The notes below the pieces were generated by a model, which worked only from the letters and a program-made list of their open reading frames with translations, did not search any database and was not told the origin of the DNA. Shown piece by piece: positions 43,797 through 52,628 of a stretch of DNA of 62,652 nt. Numbering within the stretch: the first letter of the stretch is position 1; each line of letters opens with the position of its first letter. A program made the position numbers and the translations under genes. The DNA lies in NCBI GenBank assembly GCA_902779185.1, contig CACZAM010000007.1:1-62652 (forward strand). Direction: 5' to 3'. The DNA comes from an uncultured Eubacteriales bacterium (GTDB taxonomy: Bacteria > Bacillota > Clostridia > Peptostreptococcales > Anaerovoracaceae).

Positions 43797-46301
43797 ATGG
43801 TCACACTGCAGAATGTAGATAAATACTTTTACCGCAGAAAGTCAAACCAGATCCATGTGATCAATAATACCTCCCTCGAACTGGGAGACACAGGTCTGAC
43901 CGCTCTTCTGGGGCCTTCAGGCTGCGGAAAGACGACGCTGCTGAACGTTATAGGCGGTCTTGATAAAGCGGACAAGGGTAAAATATATATCAACGGACAG
44001 AAGATCACCGGCAGAACAGCCAGAACGGTCGACAAGATCCGTAATCTTAATATTGGATATATTTTCCAGAACTACAATCTCATCAACACCATGACGGTAT
44101 TTGATAATGTTGCCATGGTGCTGAAGATGGTCGGCATAAAAGATGAGAAAGAGATCAGGGAAAAGGTCGAGTATGCGCTCGAACTTGTCGGGATGTATCG
44201 CTACAGAAAGCGTTATGCTGACATGCTTTCCGGTGGTGAACGCCAGCGTGTCGGTATTGCGCGCGCCATAGTCAAGAATCCGGCCATAATCATAGCAGAC
44301 GAACCGACCGGAAACCTCGACAGTGCCAATACTCTGGAGGTTATGAATATTATCAAATCCATCTCGCGCGAAAAGCTGGTCATACTCGTGACACATGAGG
44401 AAAACCTGGCGAATTTTTACGCGGACAGGATCATACGCCTCCGGGACGGGCTGGTAATTTCCGACGAGATCAACAAAAATGCTGAAGGACTCGACTACAG
44501 GATAGAAAACAGGATATATCTCAGGGACATCAGGGACCAGCGCACTTTCGGCGATGAAGATCATAAAATCAGGGTCTTCAACGAAAGCGGAGAAAAGATG
44601 GATATAGATATAGTGATCAGCCGCGGCAACCTTTTCATTCAGACGCGCGATGCGGGAAGCCGGATGGAGATAGTTGATGAGAATTCTAGTATCGAGCTTG
44701 TGGATGATCATTACAGGGCTTTGACGGCGGAGGAGGCTGAAGCCCGCAGATTCCATGCGGATCGCTTCGTTTCTTCGAGACCGCTGCGCCATTCATCTAT
44801 TTTCAATATCTTTACCATGCTGGCAGCGGGATTCCGCACTGTGGGAAAGTATCACATATTGAAGAAAGTACTTCTTGTCGGATTTCTGATATCTGCGATG
44901 TTTATTACTTACGCGGTGTCAAATATTGCGGGAATACTCAATATGCCTGATGAAAAGTTCATACAGGACAATAAGGACTATGTCGGGGTGGTACAGAAAA
45001 AGATCCCTGTCAGCGATTATCTGGAGATTGAATCCGACCCGTCTGTCGAATATGCTTTGCCGGGTTCAGGCCAGATCAACATGCAGATGAAATATGATGA
45101 ATACTGGCAGACATCATGGGGCGGGACCATGTTTAAAGGATCCCTCAGTGCGGCAGAGGACCTTACAGATGAGGATATCAAATTTGGAAGGCTCCCTGAA
45201 AAAAGATACGAGGTCGCAGTAGATGCTCTGCTTCTGACGCGCGCCAAAGAGGAAAATCCGGATATAGTAAATGCCGGATATAAGGATCCTGAAGAGCTGC
45301 TGGGACGGCATCTGACACTGAAGGAACTTCCTGAGTTCACTATTGTCGGAATCACAGACAAAACGAGCCCGTGCATATATGCTTCAAAGTCCATGTTCAT
45401 CAATATGCTGGCCAATAACAATGAAAGCGAATACTACGAAGAAAATTATGAGTATGATTACGATGAAGATTTCGAAATGGAAGAGTACGATGAAGAAGGA
45501 AACTTAAGCGCGTCTGCTCCGGAAGCTTCAAAACTGATAGATTACAGTATTCACAAGAAAGAGCTGCAGCTGACTGACGAAAGCAGATGGCCGGAAAACG
45601 ATTATGAGGTAATCATAGATAAGGATTACTCAAAGTCCATGAAGCTTGACAGCAAAATCAAGACAAAAGTCAACGGGCATAAACTTAAGGTGGTAGGTTA
45701 CTATACCAGCGATCTGGTCAAGGGAAACTTTTATGTCAATAACAATATGATCAAATACAGGCTCATTGGCGAACTGGATAACATGACTGTAAAAGCAGCC
45801 GGCAATAAGGAAGAAACGGTTGAAGCAATCAATGCATACGGCGTCAAGGCAAGAGATCTGTACAAATATCAAAGAAATAAATACAGGAAGAGCCAGCTGA
45901 CAATGGTTCGTTCATTCCTGCTTGTGGGCGGAATTATCATTATTATCTCATTGATAGAAGTATTTCTGATGATGAGGGCATCATTCCTGTCCCGTATTAA
46001 GGAAGTAGGCATACTCCGTGCTATAGGAGTAAAAAAGTCTGACATCTACAGAATGTTTACCGGAGAGATAATTGCCATAACCACAATGGCATCTTTACCG
46101 GGATGGCTGCTGATGAACTATGTAAGCAGTAAACTGCAGAATGTTTCCTATCTTTCGAACATGTTTGTCTGCAACCTGCAGACTGTGCTTGTTTCGCTTG
46201 CATTGGTGTTCGCGTTCAATCTGCTGTTCGGCCTGCTGCCTGTGATCCATACGCTTATAAAACGTCCGGCTGAGATACTTGCGCGCACAGACGTGAACTG
46301 A
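43797..46301 (+). CDS. ABC transporter, fused ATPase and FtsX-like permease (2)
   Basis: An 834-residue partner of the previous protein. The ATPase domain (1-225) has GPSGCGKTT, MLSGGERQRVGIARAI and IIIADEPTGNLDS. A cytosolic linker of about 120 residues precedes the first helix (about 360-380). The extracytoplasmic domain contains an unusually acidic stretch near residues 542-570 (YYEENYEYDYDEDFEMEEYD and following). Three C-terminal helices include SFLLVGGIIIIISLIEVFLM. GAGGAGG gives strong translation. The acidic insert and the acidic repeat protein encoded 18 bases downstream may be functionally related. Confidence 0.85.
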   Translation: MVTLQNVDKYFYRRKSNQIHVINNTSLELGDTGLTALLGPSGCGKTTLLNVIGGLDKADKGKIYINGQKITGRTARTVDKIRNLNIGYIFQNYNLINTMTVFDNVAMVLKMVGIKDEKEIREKVEYALELVGMYRYRKRYADMLSGGERQRVGIARAIVKNPAIIIADEPTGNLDSANTLEVMNIIKSISREKLVILVTHEENLANFYADRIIRLRDGLVISDEINKNAEGLDYRIENRIYLRDIRDQRTFGDEDHKIRVFNESGEKMDIDIVISRGNLFIQTRDAGSRMEIVDENSSIELVDDHYRALTAEEAEARRFHADRFVSSRPLRHSSIFNIFTMLAAGFRTVGKYHILKKVLLVGFLISAMFITYAVSNIAGILNMPDEKFIQDNKDYVGVVQKKIPVSDYLEIESDPSVEYALPGSGQINMQMKYDEYWQTSWGGTMFKGSLSAAEDLTDEDIKFGRLPEKRYEVAVDALLLTRAKEENPDIVNAGYKDPEELLGRHLTLKELPEFTIVGITDKTSPCIYASKSMFINMLANNNESEYYEENYEYDYDEDFEMEEYDEEGNLSASAPEASKLIDYSIHKKELQLTDESRWPENDYEVIIDKDYSKSMKLDSKIKTKVNGHKLKVVGYYTSDLVKGNFYVNNNMIKYRLIGELDNMTVKAAGNKEETVEAINAYGVKARDLYKYQRNKYRKSQLTMVRSFLLVGGIIIIISLIEVFLMMRASFLSRIKEVGILRAIGVKKSDIYRMFTGEIIAITTMASLPGWLLMNYVSSKLQNVSYLSNMFVCNLQTVLVSLALVFAFNLLFGLLPVIHTLIKRPAEILARTDVN

Positions 46302-46319
46302 CGGATGAGAGGTACTGAT

Positions 46320-47561
46320 ATGATAAAAAATAATAACATTTACCGTAGAAAAAGTGCTGTTTTAAGGATTGCATCTATGCTGCTGACCATGTTGTTTGTT
46401 TTGATGCTGGCAGCACCTGATTTTGCATACGCGGCAGAGAAAAAAACTCAGGACCCGCCGATCCGCGAAGCTCATCAGGTCGGAGTAGGCAACACGTTCT
46501 ACTGCTTTTTCGTTACTCACAATGTAGTTCTTACGCCTGAGCAGGTGGCCAAGATGACAGATGAGGAACTGACAGCCTATATATTGGATAAGGCCGGTCT
46601 TTATATGAAAAAATCCAACTGCAAAAAGCTTAAAAACAATAAAATTATATCAGTAAAAGACTGGACTAAAAGGAACGGGGCTTTTTATCTTAGTGAACCT
46701 GATCTTAACAGCATTCGCGCGGCAGAGCCTGCTGACGGATATCCCATAAAATTCCATATGGATCTCATAGTATGTGAAGACGTGGGAGATAAGGAAAAAG
46801 AGGAAAGCGGCAAAAAAGAAAAAAACACGGAAAGTGAAGAGGCTAAGGAAGCTGAAGAAAGCGGGGAAGATAAAGCAACAGAAGAGGGCGAGGAAGACAA
46901 GACTGCTGAAGAAGGCGATGCAGATAAGGCAGCCGAAGAAGGCGATGCAGATAAGGCTGCAGAAGAAGGCGATGCAGATAAGGCTGCTGAAGAAGGCGAT
47001 GCAGATAAGGCAGCCGAAGAAGGCGATGCAGATAAGGCAGCCGAAGAAGGCGATGCAGATAAAGCTGCCGAGGAAAGCGGGGAAGATAACGCCTCTGAAG
47101 AAGCTGAAGAAACTGACGAAGCTGACGACATTCCGCTTTATTCGACTTTCAAAAGAAACGAACCCGAACTGATCTTCGCAGTGGTATCAACCAAGTCGGA
47201 TGCCGCAGCTGGCGAAGATATGTGCAAGGAAGACAAGTCAAAGGCCGGCAAAAATAAGACGCCGACATTGCCGGATATGGATGATTCTGAGGATGCAGAG
47301 GATGAAATGCTTCCTGAATACAGGACCATAACCATGGTAGACCGGTCCGGGAAACCTATAGAGGCCACGCTTGAGGACGGCGATCCTGTCAAACTTGAGT
47401 GGGTTGAGCAGAAAAACAATAGCGGAAACGAGGAAGGTGCATCCTTCATTGACCGCATACCGGGAGGAGTCACAGGCCTTGTTATCATATGTGCAGCAGC
47501 TGCTGCAGCTGTAATAGCTGCTGTTGTTATGGCCGGAAAGAAAAAGCGGGCAGACCTGTAG
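46320..47561 (+). CDS. secreted, membrane-anchored acidic repeat protein of unknown function
   Basis: About 413 residues. A signal peptide (hydrophobic LRIASMLLTMLFVLMLAAP ending at AYAAEKK) leads to a globular domain of about 110 residues (GVGNTFYCFFVTHNVVLTP, DEELTAYILDKAG). A long Glu/Asp/Lys/Ala region follows, containing six near-identical copies of EEGDADKAA. A second small region (IPLYSTFKRNEPELIFAVVS and beyond) and a C-terminal hydrophobic helix with basic tail (GGVTGLVIICAAAAAAVIAA...GKKKR) end it. There is no LPXTG motif, so it is held by the helix. I start at ATG 46320 (GAGAGGT upstream). It probably works with the two ABC fusions. I recognise no family. Confidence 0.72.
   Translation: MIKNNNIYRRKSAVLRIASMLLTMLFVLMLAAPDFAYAAEKKTQDPPIREAHQVGVGNTFYCFFVTHNVVLTPEQVAKMTDEELTAYILDKAGLYMKKSNCKKLKNNKIISVKDWTKRNGAFYLSEPDLNSIRAAEPADGYPIKFHMDLIVCEDVGDKEKEESGKKEKNTESEEAKEAEESGEDKATEEGEEDKTAEEGDADKAAEEGDADKAAEEGDADKAAEEGDADKAAEEGDADKAAEEGDADKAAEESGEDNASEEAEETDEADDIPLYSTFKRNEPELIFAVVSTKSDAAAGEDMCKEDKSKAGKNKTPTLPDMDDSEDAEDEMLPEYRTITMVDRSGKPIEATLEDGDPVKLEWVEQKNNSGNEEGASFIDRIPGGVTGLVIICAAAAAAVIAAVVMAGKKKRADL
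46908..47069 (+). repeat. six tandem 27-bp coding repeats
   Basis: Six in-frame copies of 27 bases encode EEGDADKAA. Differences are limited to third positions near the end of the unit (GCAGCC, GCTGCA, GCTGCT and so on). Such high DNA identity points to recent expansion by slippage or unequal exchange. It is not a CRISPR, since the units abut with no spacers. Confidence 0.95.
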
Positions 47562-47575
47562 AAGGGAGTCGTTTG

Positions 47576-50557
47576 ATGATATACAGGATAAACAAGACGA
47601 ACTATTGCGATTTCAATGTTTTCGAAGATAACAAGCTGGCTCCCAGGAGCTACTTCATCCCTTATCCCGACAGGGCGTCAGCTGACGAAGTATCGGGCAG
47701 GGAAAAGAGATACAGTTCCCCTAAGGTCATCTGCCTGAACGGGGACTGGGATTTCAGATTCTATCCAAAGCCATCGCAGCTTCCTGACCAGCTGGATACC
47801 GATATAACAAAATTCGATAAGATAGATGTGCCTTCGTGCTGGCAGTTCCGCGGCTACGACAGGCCTTTTTATGTGAACCTGCGGTATCAGTTCCCATATG
47901 ATCCTCCTAAGATCCCTGAACTTGATAAAGCCGGCAGGGTATTCAGCCTGCAGGGCTCTGACTATGGCCTCGGACCGAGGTGGAAGGATCCGGGTGAGGA
48001 ATACAACTTTGTCGGAGTGTACCGCACTTTCTTCAATACCGACGGACCGGATGCTCCGGAAAGACGCTATGTGCTTTCATTTCTTGGAATAGCCAGCTGC
48101 GCAGACGTTTATATGAACGGACACTATGTCGGCTATACAGAGGGTTCGCATAATACAGCTGAGTTCGATGTCACTCCGTATCTTCACGACTGGAAAAATG
48201 AGATCGTCGTGGTGGTCCGCAGATGGTGCAACGGAACATATCTTGAAGATCAGGACATGTTCAGGAACAACGGGATTTTCCGTGATGTGCTGCTCAGAAT
48301 ATCCGAGGGAAACGATTTCTCAGATGTTGACCTCATCACCAGAAAGGTCAGCGGAATGTGGTTCGCGACTGCGAGGGCTGAATTGCTTGAAGATGGTGAA
48401 GTAACGTTTACCCTGGAAGGACGCGGTGTGCTGGAGAGAAAGACCGTCAGGTCTGAAGGCAAAAGGGCGGAATTCACATTCCGGAATCTATCGCCTGTAG
48501 AGTGGAGCGATGAGACTCCTGAGCTCTATAACATGTACTATGAGATAGAAGGCAGCTGTGTTAAGCAGCGTGTAGGATTCAGAACAGTCGAGATCAGAGG
48601 CGATAAGCTCTTTGTTAACGGAAGTCTCATAAAATTCCACGGAGTGAATCATCATGATACCTCGCCGTTAAACGGATATACTCTGACTCCTGAAGAGCTG
48701 GAGCGTGACATGAAGCTCTGCAGGGAATACAACATCGATACAGTAAGGACATCACATTACCCGCCGGATCCTTATATGCTTGAACTTTGTGATGAGCTTG
48801 GAATCTATGTGGTGGATGAGGCGGATATAGAGACTCACGGCACCTATGTACACAAGCTTCCGCCAAGCTACAACCGCATAAGCGATGATCCGGAATGGGA
48901 GGCTCATTATGTTGACCGTGTCGCCAGGATGTACCAGAGAGACAAGATGCATCCGTCTATAGTGATGTGGAGCCTTGGAAATGAAGCGGGAGGTACGCAC
49001 AATACAGACGCGGAATATGACTATCTGAAGAGATACTCGACTCTTCCGGTGCACTATGAAAGCGCGGTGCATACCAGAAGGAAGGCTTACGACGTGGCCA
49101 GCGAGATGTATCCGCCTTCAGAGCGTGTGCATGAAATAGGAGAAAAGAAATATAAAATAAAGCAGATGTGCGACAGGCCTTACTTCCTTTGCGAGTATGC
49201 GCATGCCATGGGCGTTGGCCCGGGAGGCATGGAGGATTACTGGAAAGAAATATACTCGTATGACAGCCTTACCGGAGGATGCGTATGGGAGATGGCCGAT
49301 CACGCTGTGTACCACGAAGACGGTAGTTATACGTATGGCGGAGATCACGGCGAGTGGGAGCACGATAAAAACTTCTGCGTGGACGGCATGTTCTATCCTG
49401 ACCGCAGCCCGTCGACCGGCGCAAAGATCACAAAATTCATCTATCGGCCGATTCGTGTCAGCTGGCTGGGCGGCGACGATTTTGAGATCTTTAATACCAA
49501 AGCGTTCACGCGGGGCTTCAGGTATGAGCTGAAATGCAGATGGAGCGATGGCGCCGAATTCTCTCTGATCCCTGAATGCGATCCATTGGAGAGAGTAAGA
49601 ATAAAGATCGATACTGCTGAGCATATCAGGGCTGCTGAGGAGTCAGGGACAGACTGCCTGCTTACGGTCACCGCGTTTGACAGAAAGACAAAGTCTGAGG
49701 TATCGCGCGAGCAGCTGGTATTAAAGGAGAATATTGCAGGCAGACCGGACGGCGCCGGCAAATACCCGATCGGTGATATCACAGACGATGATTCGGACAA
49801 GGTGTCGTTCGTGATAGGCGGCATGGTCATCACACCTGCGGATCCTGCAACCATAGTCTTCCGCGCTCCGACCGACAATGACTTCATATTCTTCGGAGTG
49901 GGTGATGCCATGAAAGACTTTGTTGATCAAAGGACTGAAGTGGTCTCGATCGAAAAAACAGAAAACGTGCTTACTGTGGTATCGAGGATCATCTGCAAAA
50001 GGAATGAGTTCGAGTGCACTGATACATATGAAAAGACAGACGAAGAGGGGTCAGTACTCGTCACCAGCAGGCTTCACTGCACAAAGGGGAAGGGTACTGT
50101 GCCGAGATTCGGAAAGTCTTTCAGATTTGACGCTTCTTTCGATGATGTTGAGTACTATGGCAGAAGCGGTGAATCCTACGCGGACATGAAAGATCAGTTC
50201 CCGATAGAACAGGTCAGATGCAAAGTCACAGATATGACTGAGCCTAACATAAAGCCGCAGGAGAGCGGAAGCCGTTTTGACACAAGATGGGCGAGCGTGA
50301 GCGATGGCAGTACGACTGTAAGATTCAGCGCTGTTGACAGGGCGTTTGAGCTCGGCATCAAACCGTACAGCGACATTGAGCTTCTCGGCATGACACACCG
50401 TGAAGACGAGAAGCGCACCGGAACATATGTTACCATCTCGGCCTTCCAGCAGGGCATAGGAACAGGTATATGCGGACCGCAGACAAAGGATGAGTACAAA
50501 TACCCTGTAAAGAATGATTATGAGCTGAAATTTGTCATTTCATGCAGTAAGAAATAA
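47576..50557 (+). CDS. GH2 beta-galactosidase, LacZ-like
   Basis: A 993-residue cytosolic glycosidase with the LacZ layout: sugar-binding jelly-roll (FNGDWDF-like LNGDWDFRFYPKP near the start), Ig-like domain, TIM barrel and a C-terminal beta-sandwich (Bgal small chain, APTDND near residue 763). The acid/base is Glu470 in SLGNEAGG and the nucleophile Glu540 in FLCEYAHAMG. No signal peptide. I start at ATG 47576 (GGGAG upstream); a longer open frame to 47489 reads a cysteine-rich stretch antiparallel in sense to the previous gene's end and is not credible. It follows the acidic protein by 14 bases. Confidence 0.93.
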   Translation: MIYRINKTNYCDFNVFEDNKLAPRSYFIPYPDRASADEVSGREKRYSSPKVICLNGDWDFRFYPKPSQLPDQLDTDITKFDKIDVPSCWQFRGYDRPFYVNLRYQFPYDPPKIPELDKAGRVFSLQGSDYGLGPRWKDPGEEYNFVGVYRTFFNTDGPDAPERRYVLSFLGIASCADVYMNGHYVGYTEGSHNTAEFDVTPYLHDWKNEIVVVVRRWCNGTYLEDQDMFRNNGIFRDVLLRISEGNDFSDVDLITRKVSGMWFATARAELLEDGEVTFTLEGRGVLERKTVRSEGKRAEFTFRNLSPVEWSDETPELYNMYYEIEGSCVKQRVGFRTVEIRGDKLFVNGSLIKFHGVNHHDTSPLNGYTLTPEELERDMKLCREYNIDTVRTSHYPPDPYMLELCDELGIYVVDEADIETHGTYVHKLPPSYNRISDDPEWEAHYVDRVARMYQRDKMHPSIVMWSLGNEAGGTHNTDAEYDYLKRYSTLPVHYESAVHTRRKAYDVASEMYPPSERVHEIGEKKYKIKQMCDRPYFLCEYAHAMGVGPGGMEDYWKEIYSYDSLTGGCVWEMADHAVYHEDGSYTYGGDHGEWEHDKNFCVDGMFYPDRSPSTGAKITKFIYRPIRVSWLGGDDFEIFNTKAFTRGFRYELKCRWSDGAEFSLIPECDPLERVRIKIDTAEHIRAAEESGTDCLLTVTAFDRKTKSEVSREQLVLKENIAGRPDGAGKYPIGDITDDDSDKVSFVIGGMVITPADPATIVFRAPTDNDFIFFGVGDAMKDFVDQRTEVVSIEKTENVLTVVSRIICKRNEFECTDTYEKTDEEGSVLVTSRLHCTKGKGTVPRFGKSFRFDASFDDVEYYGRSGESYADMKDQFPIEQVRCKVTDMTEPNIKPQESGSRFDTRWASVSDGSTTVRFSAVDRAFELGIKPYSDIELLGMTHREDEKRTGTYVTISAFQQGIGTGICGPQTKDEYKYPVKNDYELKFVISCSKK

Positions 50558-50565
50558 TAATAAAT

Positions 50566-50599
50566 GCAGCTGCCCGTAAAGAGCAGCTGCGTATTTTTT
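50566..50599. terminator. terminator between convergent genes
   Basis: A perfect GCAGCTGC stem (50566-50573 with 50583-50590, 9-base loop) is followed by GTATTTTTTG on the + strand, 8 bases after the beta-galactosidase stop. Confidence 0.88.
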
Positions 50600-50614
50600 G
50601 TGTTCAGGAATATT

Positions 50615-51424
50615 TTAGAGCCCGCACTTTGCAACGTATGTGACGTCAGCAGGGAGACCGAGATCACGGTCTGTAACAGGCTCGAAGCTCCATCTTGGAG
50701 CGGTTGGCCTGACGGCCCACATTACAGCATAGAAGTTGAACATAACAATGCCGTAATTGAGAAGCCTGTCCGCTTCGGATGTCATGTCATCAGGCAAACC
50801 TATAAGCGATATCTGGTCGTTATCGACTATGATCCTGTAAGGCTGCAGATTCTGGAAGGACTGGGCGTGAGCAATTGCTCTTAAACCGTCTTCGAGCGTA
50901 CCATACCAGTGATCGATATCGATGTCCTGACCGAATCTGAAACCGTCTGTCATCTCATCCAGGGATTTTTTAGGAGCTTTCTTTTCGTTGTTATCAGGAT
51001 CCCTGTATCCGAACGCTACTACGCAGGCAACTGCCTTGTCAGTTTCTTCTCCGAGAGCCTTTTTAGCTTCATCAGCGTCATTTATGGTCTGCCAGCAAGC
51101 AGCAAGTCCAAGCTCGGTCATCTTAAGAGTGAGACCCTGAGCAATGTAACCGGCATTCTCGAGATAGTGATCTGCCACATCAGAGTAGATGACCATGTAT
51201 GCAGGAGCCTTGATGCAGAAACCATTGTATCCGACACTTTTCTTGAGCTCGTTCCAGACTGTTCCGACATAAAATTTCAGCTCAGTCTCGATCTCGTCTA
51301 CGAGATCGCTCTCGTCCTCTTCGTAATATTTAAGCAACTCAGTAAGCACATCGTCGTCGACCTTCTTATCGGCAAAGCCTCTGCAGGAGTTTCTCTTTTT
51401 TACTATAGTCTCATAGTATTCCAT
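50615..51424 (-). CDS. nitroreductase family protein (TM1586-like)
   Basis: A 269-residue FMN-dependent oxidoreductase fold. The N-terminus YYETIVKKRNSCRGFADKKV is the nitroreductase signature (RxSxRxF-like), and a second half-barrel ends with NYGIVMFNFYAVMW. Length and the double-domain look fit the putative TM nitroreductase group rather than the classical dimer of about 200 residues. Substrate unknown. It is alone on the minus strand between terminators. Confidence 0.8.
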   Translation of the reverse strand: MEYYETIVKKRNSCRGFADKKVDDDVLTELLKYYEEDESDLVDEIETELKFYVGTVWNELKKSVGYNGFCIKAPAYMVIYSDVADHYLENAGYIAQGLTLKMTELGLAACWQTINDADEAKKALGEETDKAVACVVAFGYRDPDNNEKKAPKKSLDEMTDGFRFGQDIDIDHWYGTLEDGLRAIAHAQSFQNLQPYRIIVDNDQISLIGLPDDMTSEADRLLNYGIVMFNFYAVMWAVRPTAPRWSFEPVTDRDLGLPADVTYVAKCGL

Positions 51425-51599
51425 CTATTTCACCTCAACTGTATCAGGAATAATTTATCAAAAATATCCAAAAAAGATTGTACCATTCATATAGCTGATT
51501 TTCAATCCATACTATATTTATGTATCAGAGCAAGTGTGCTACAATATATATTGATAGAATACGATTGTATTATCGAAATCATAGAGCGGGAGGATAGAA

Positions 51600-52505
51600 A
51601 TGCTTAAGAATTTCAAAGAGATGGCTGAACTTGTTAAGGCAAACCCTGTAAAGAAGAGAATAGTTCTCTGCTGCGCTCATGACGAGCACTCACTGGACGC
51701 AGTCTATGAGGCTTTCAAAGAGGGCATCGTTGAGCCTGTATTCGTAGGTAAAGAGGACGAGATCAAGGCGATCTGTGCTGAACAGGGATTTGACTTCGGC
51801 GATGTTGCTATCTACAACGAAGATGACGATGTAGAGGCTGCGAAGAAGGCGGTCGCGCTCATCCGTGAAGGCAAGGGCGACTTCCTGATGAAGGGCCGCA
51901 TGCAGACCGCAGACCTCCTCAGACAGGTCGTAAATAAGGAGACCGGCCTTCAGGTAGGAAAGATCATGTCGCATGTAGGACTTTTCCAGGTGCCGAATTA
52001 TCATAAGGTAGTAGTTCTGACAGACGGCGGCATGCTGCTCCAGCCGGATCTCGAGCAGAAGGTGAAGATAATCAACAACGCGGTTGATGTGCTTCACGCT
52101 CTTGGTTATGAAGATCCGAAGGTTGGCGTTATGTGCGGAGCTGAGGTCCTTAACAAAAAGGCGCAGGAGTCGGTAGACGCGGCAGCTCTCAAGGAGATGA
52201 ACCAGAACGGCGAGATCACAGGCTGCACAGTTGAGGGACCTATCTCCTACGATATAGCTCTCAGCAAGGAGATCGCGGAGTTCAAGAAGTTCGACAGCCC
52301 TGTTGCAGGCGAGGTCGATGCCATGATCATGCCGTCAATGGCTACAGGAAACATGGTAGGAAAATCCTGGACTGTAAGCAGCAATGGGATGATGGCCGGC
52401 ATCATCGTAGGAGCAAAAGCGCCTATCGTTCTTACATCGAGAGGATCCAGCGCTGAAGAGAAATTCTATTCGATCGTACTTGCAGCAGCGGCTTCCGCTA
52501 ACTAA
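51600..52505 (+). CDS. ptb: phosphate butyryltransferase / phosphate acyltransferase
   Basis: A 301-residue enzyme of the PTA/PTB family exchanging CoA for phosphate on acyl-CoA. Typical text: DFLMKGRMQTADLLR, LTDGGMLLQPDLEQKVKIINNA, GPISYDIALSKEIA and the closing IIVGAKAPIVLTSRGSSAEEK. This length and the VLTSRGSS ending are usual for butyrate (branched-chain) rather than acetate enzymes, but a phosphate acetyltransferase of the same family cannot be excluded. No butyrate kinase gene is adjacent. Strong site GGGAGGA. Confidence 0.85.
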   Translation: MLKNFKEMAELVKANPVKKRIVLCCAHDEHSLDAVYEAFKEGIVEPVFVGKEDEIKAICAEQGFDFGDVAIYNEDDDVEAAKKAVALIREGKGDFLMKGRMQTADLLRQVVNKETGLQVGKIMSHVGLFQVPNYHKVVVLTDGGMLLQPDLEQKVKIINNAVDVLHALGYEDPKVGVMCGAEVLNKKAQESVDAAALKEMNQNGEITGCTVEGPISYDIALSKEIAEFKKFDSPVAGEVDAMIMPSMATGNMVGKSWTVSSNGMMAGIIVGAKAPIVLTSRGSSAEEKFYSIVLAAAASAN

Positions 52506-52508
52506 AAA

Positions 52509-52613
52509 GTAAAGGATACTTTACATTCTGTGCGATACGTAAAGAAAACTTTACGTATCGTATGTAAAGAAAACTTTACATAGAGTATTGGGATAACGTA
52601 AAGAATACTTTAC
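52509..52613. repeat. array of four GTAAAG-N4-CTTTAC palindromes
   Basis: Cores lie at 52509-52524 (N4 GATA), 52539-52554 (AAAA), 52564-52579 (AAAA) and 52598-52613 (AATA); centres are 30, 25 and 34 bases apart. Copy 2 extends to a perfect 12+4+12 palindrome (52533-52560) and copy 3 to 9+4+9 (52561-52582). The array fills the gap between ptb and the GH2 gene and ends 15 bases before the latter's ATG. It may be a multi-site operator or a string of RNA hairpins. No standard -10/-35 pair is clear within it. Confidence 0.9.
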
Positions 52614-52628
52614 ATAAGGTGCTTTGAT

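Noticed and set aside
46908-47069. Possible CRISPR array
   Set aside because: The repeats abut without spacers, are in frame and encode EEGDADKAA.
47489-47575. A longer N-terminus for the beta-galactosidase reading a Cys-rich stretch
   Set aside because: This part overlaps the transmembrane-coding end of the previous gene in another frame, and ATG 47576 has a proper ribosome site and the normal LacZ start.
52509-52613. Possible CRISPR or mobile miniature element
   Set aside because: Units are palindromes of 16 bases with irregular short gaps, no terminal inverted repeats or target duplication, and no cas or transposase genes.
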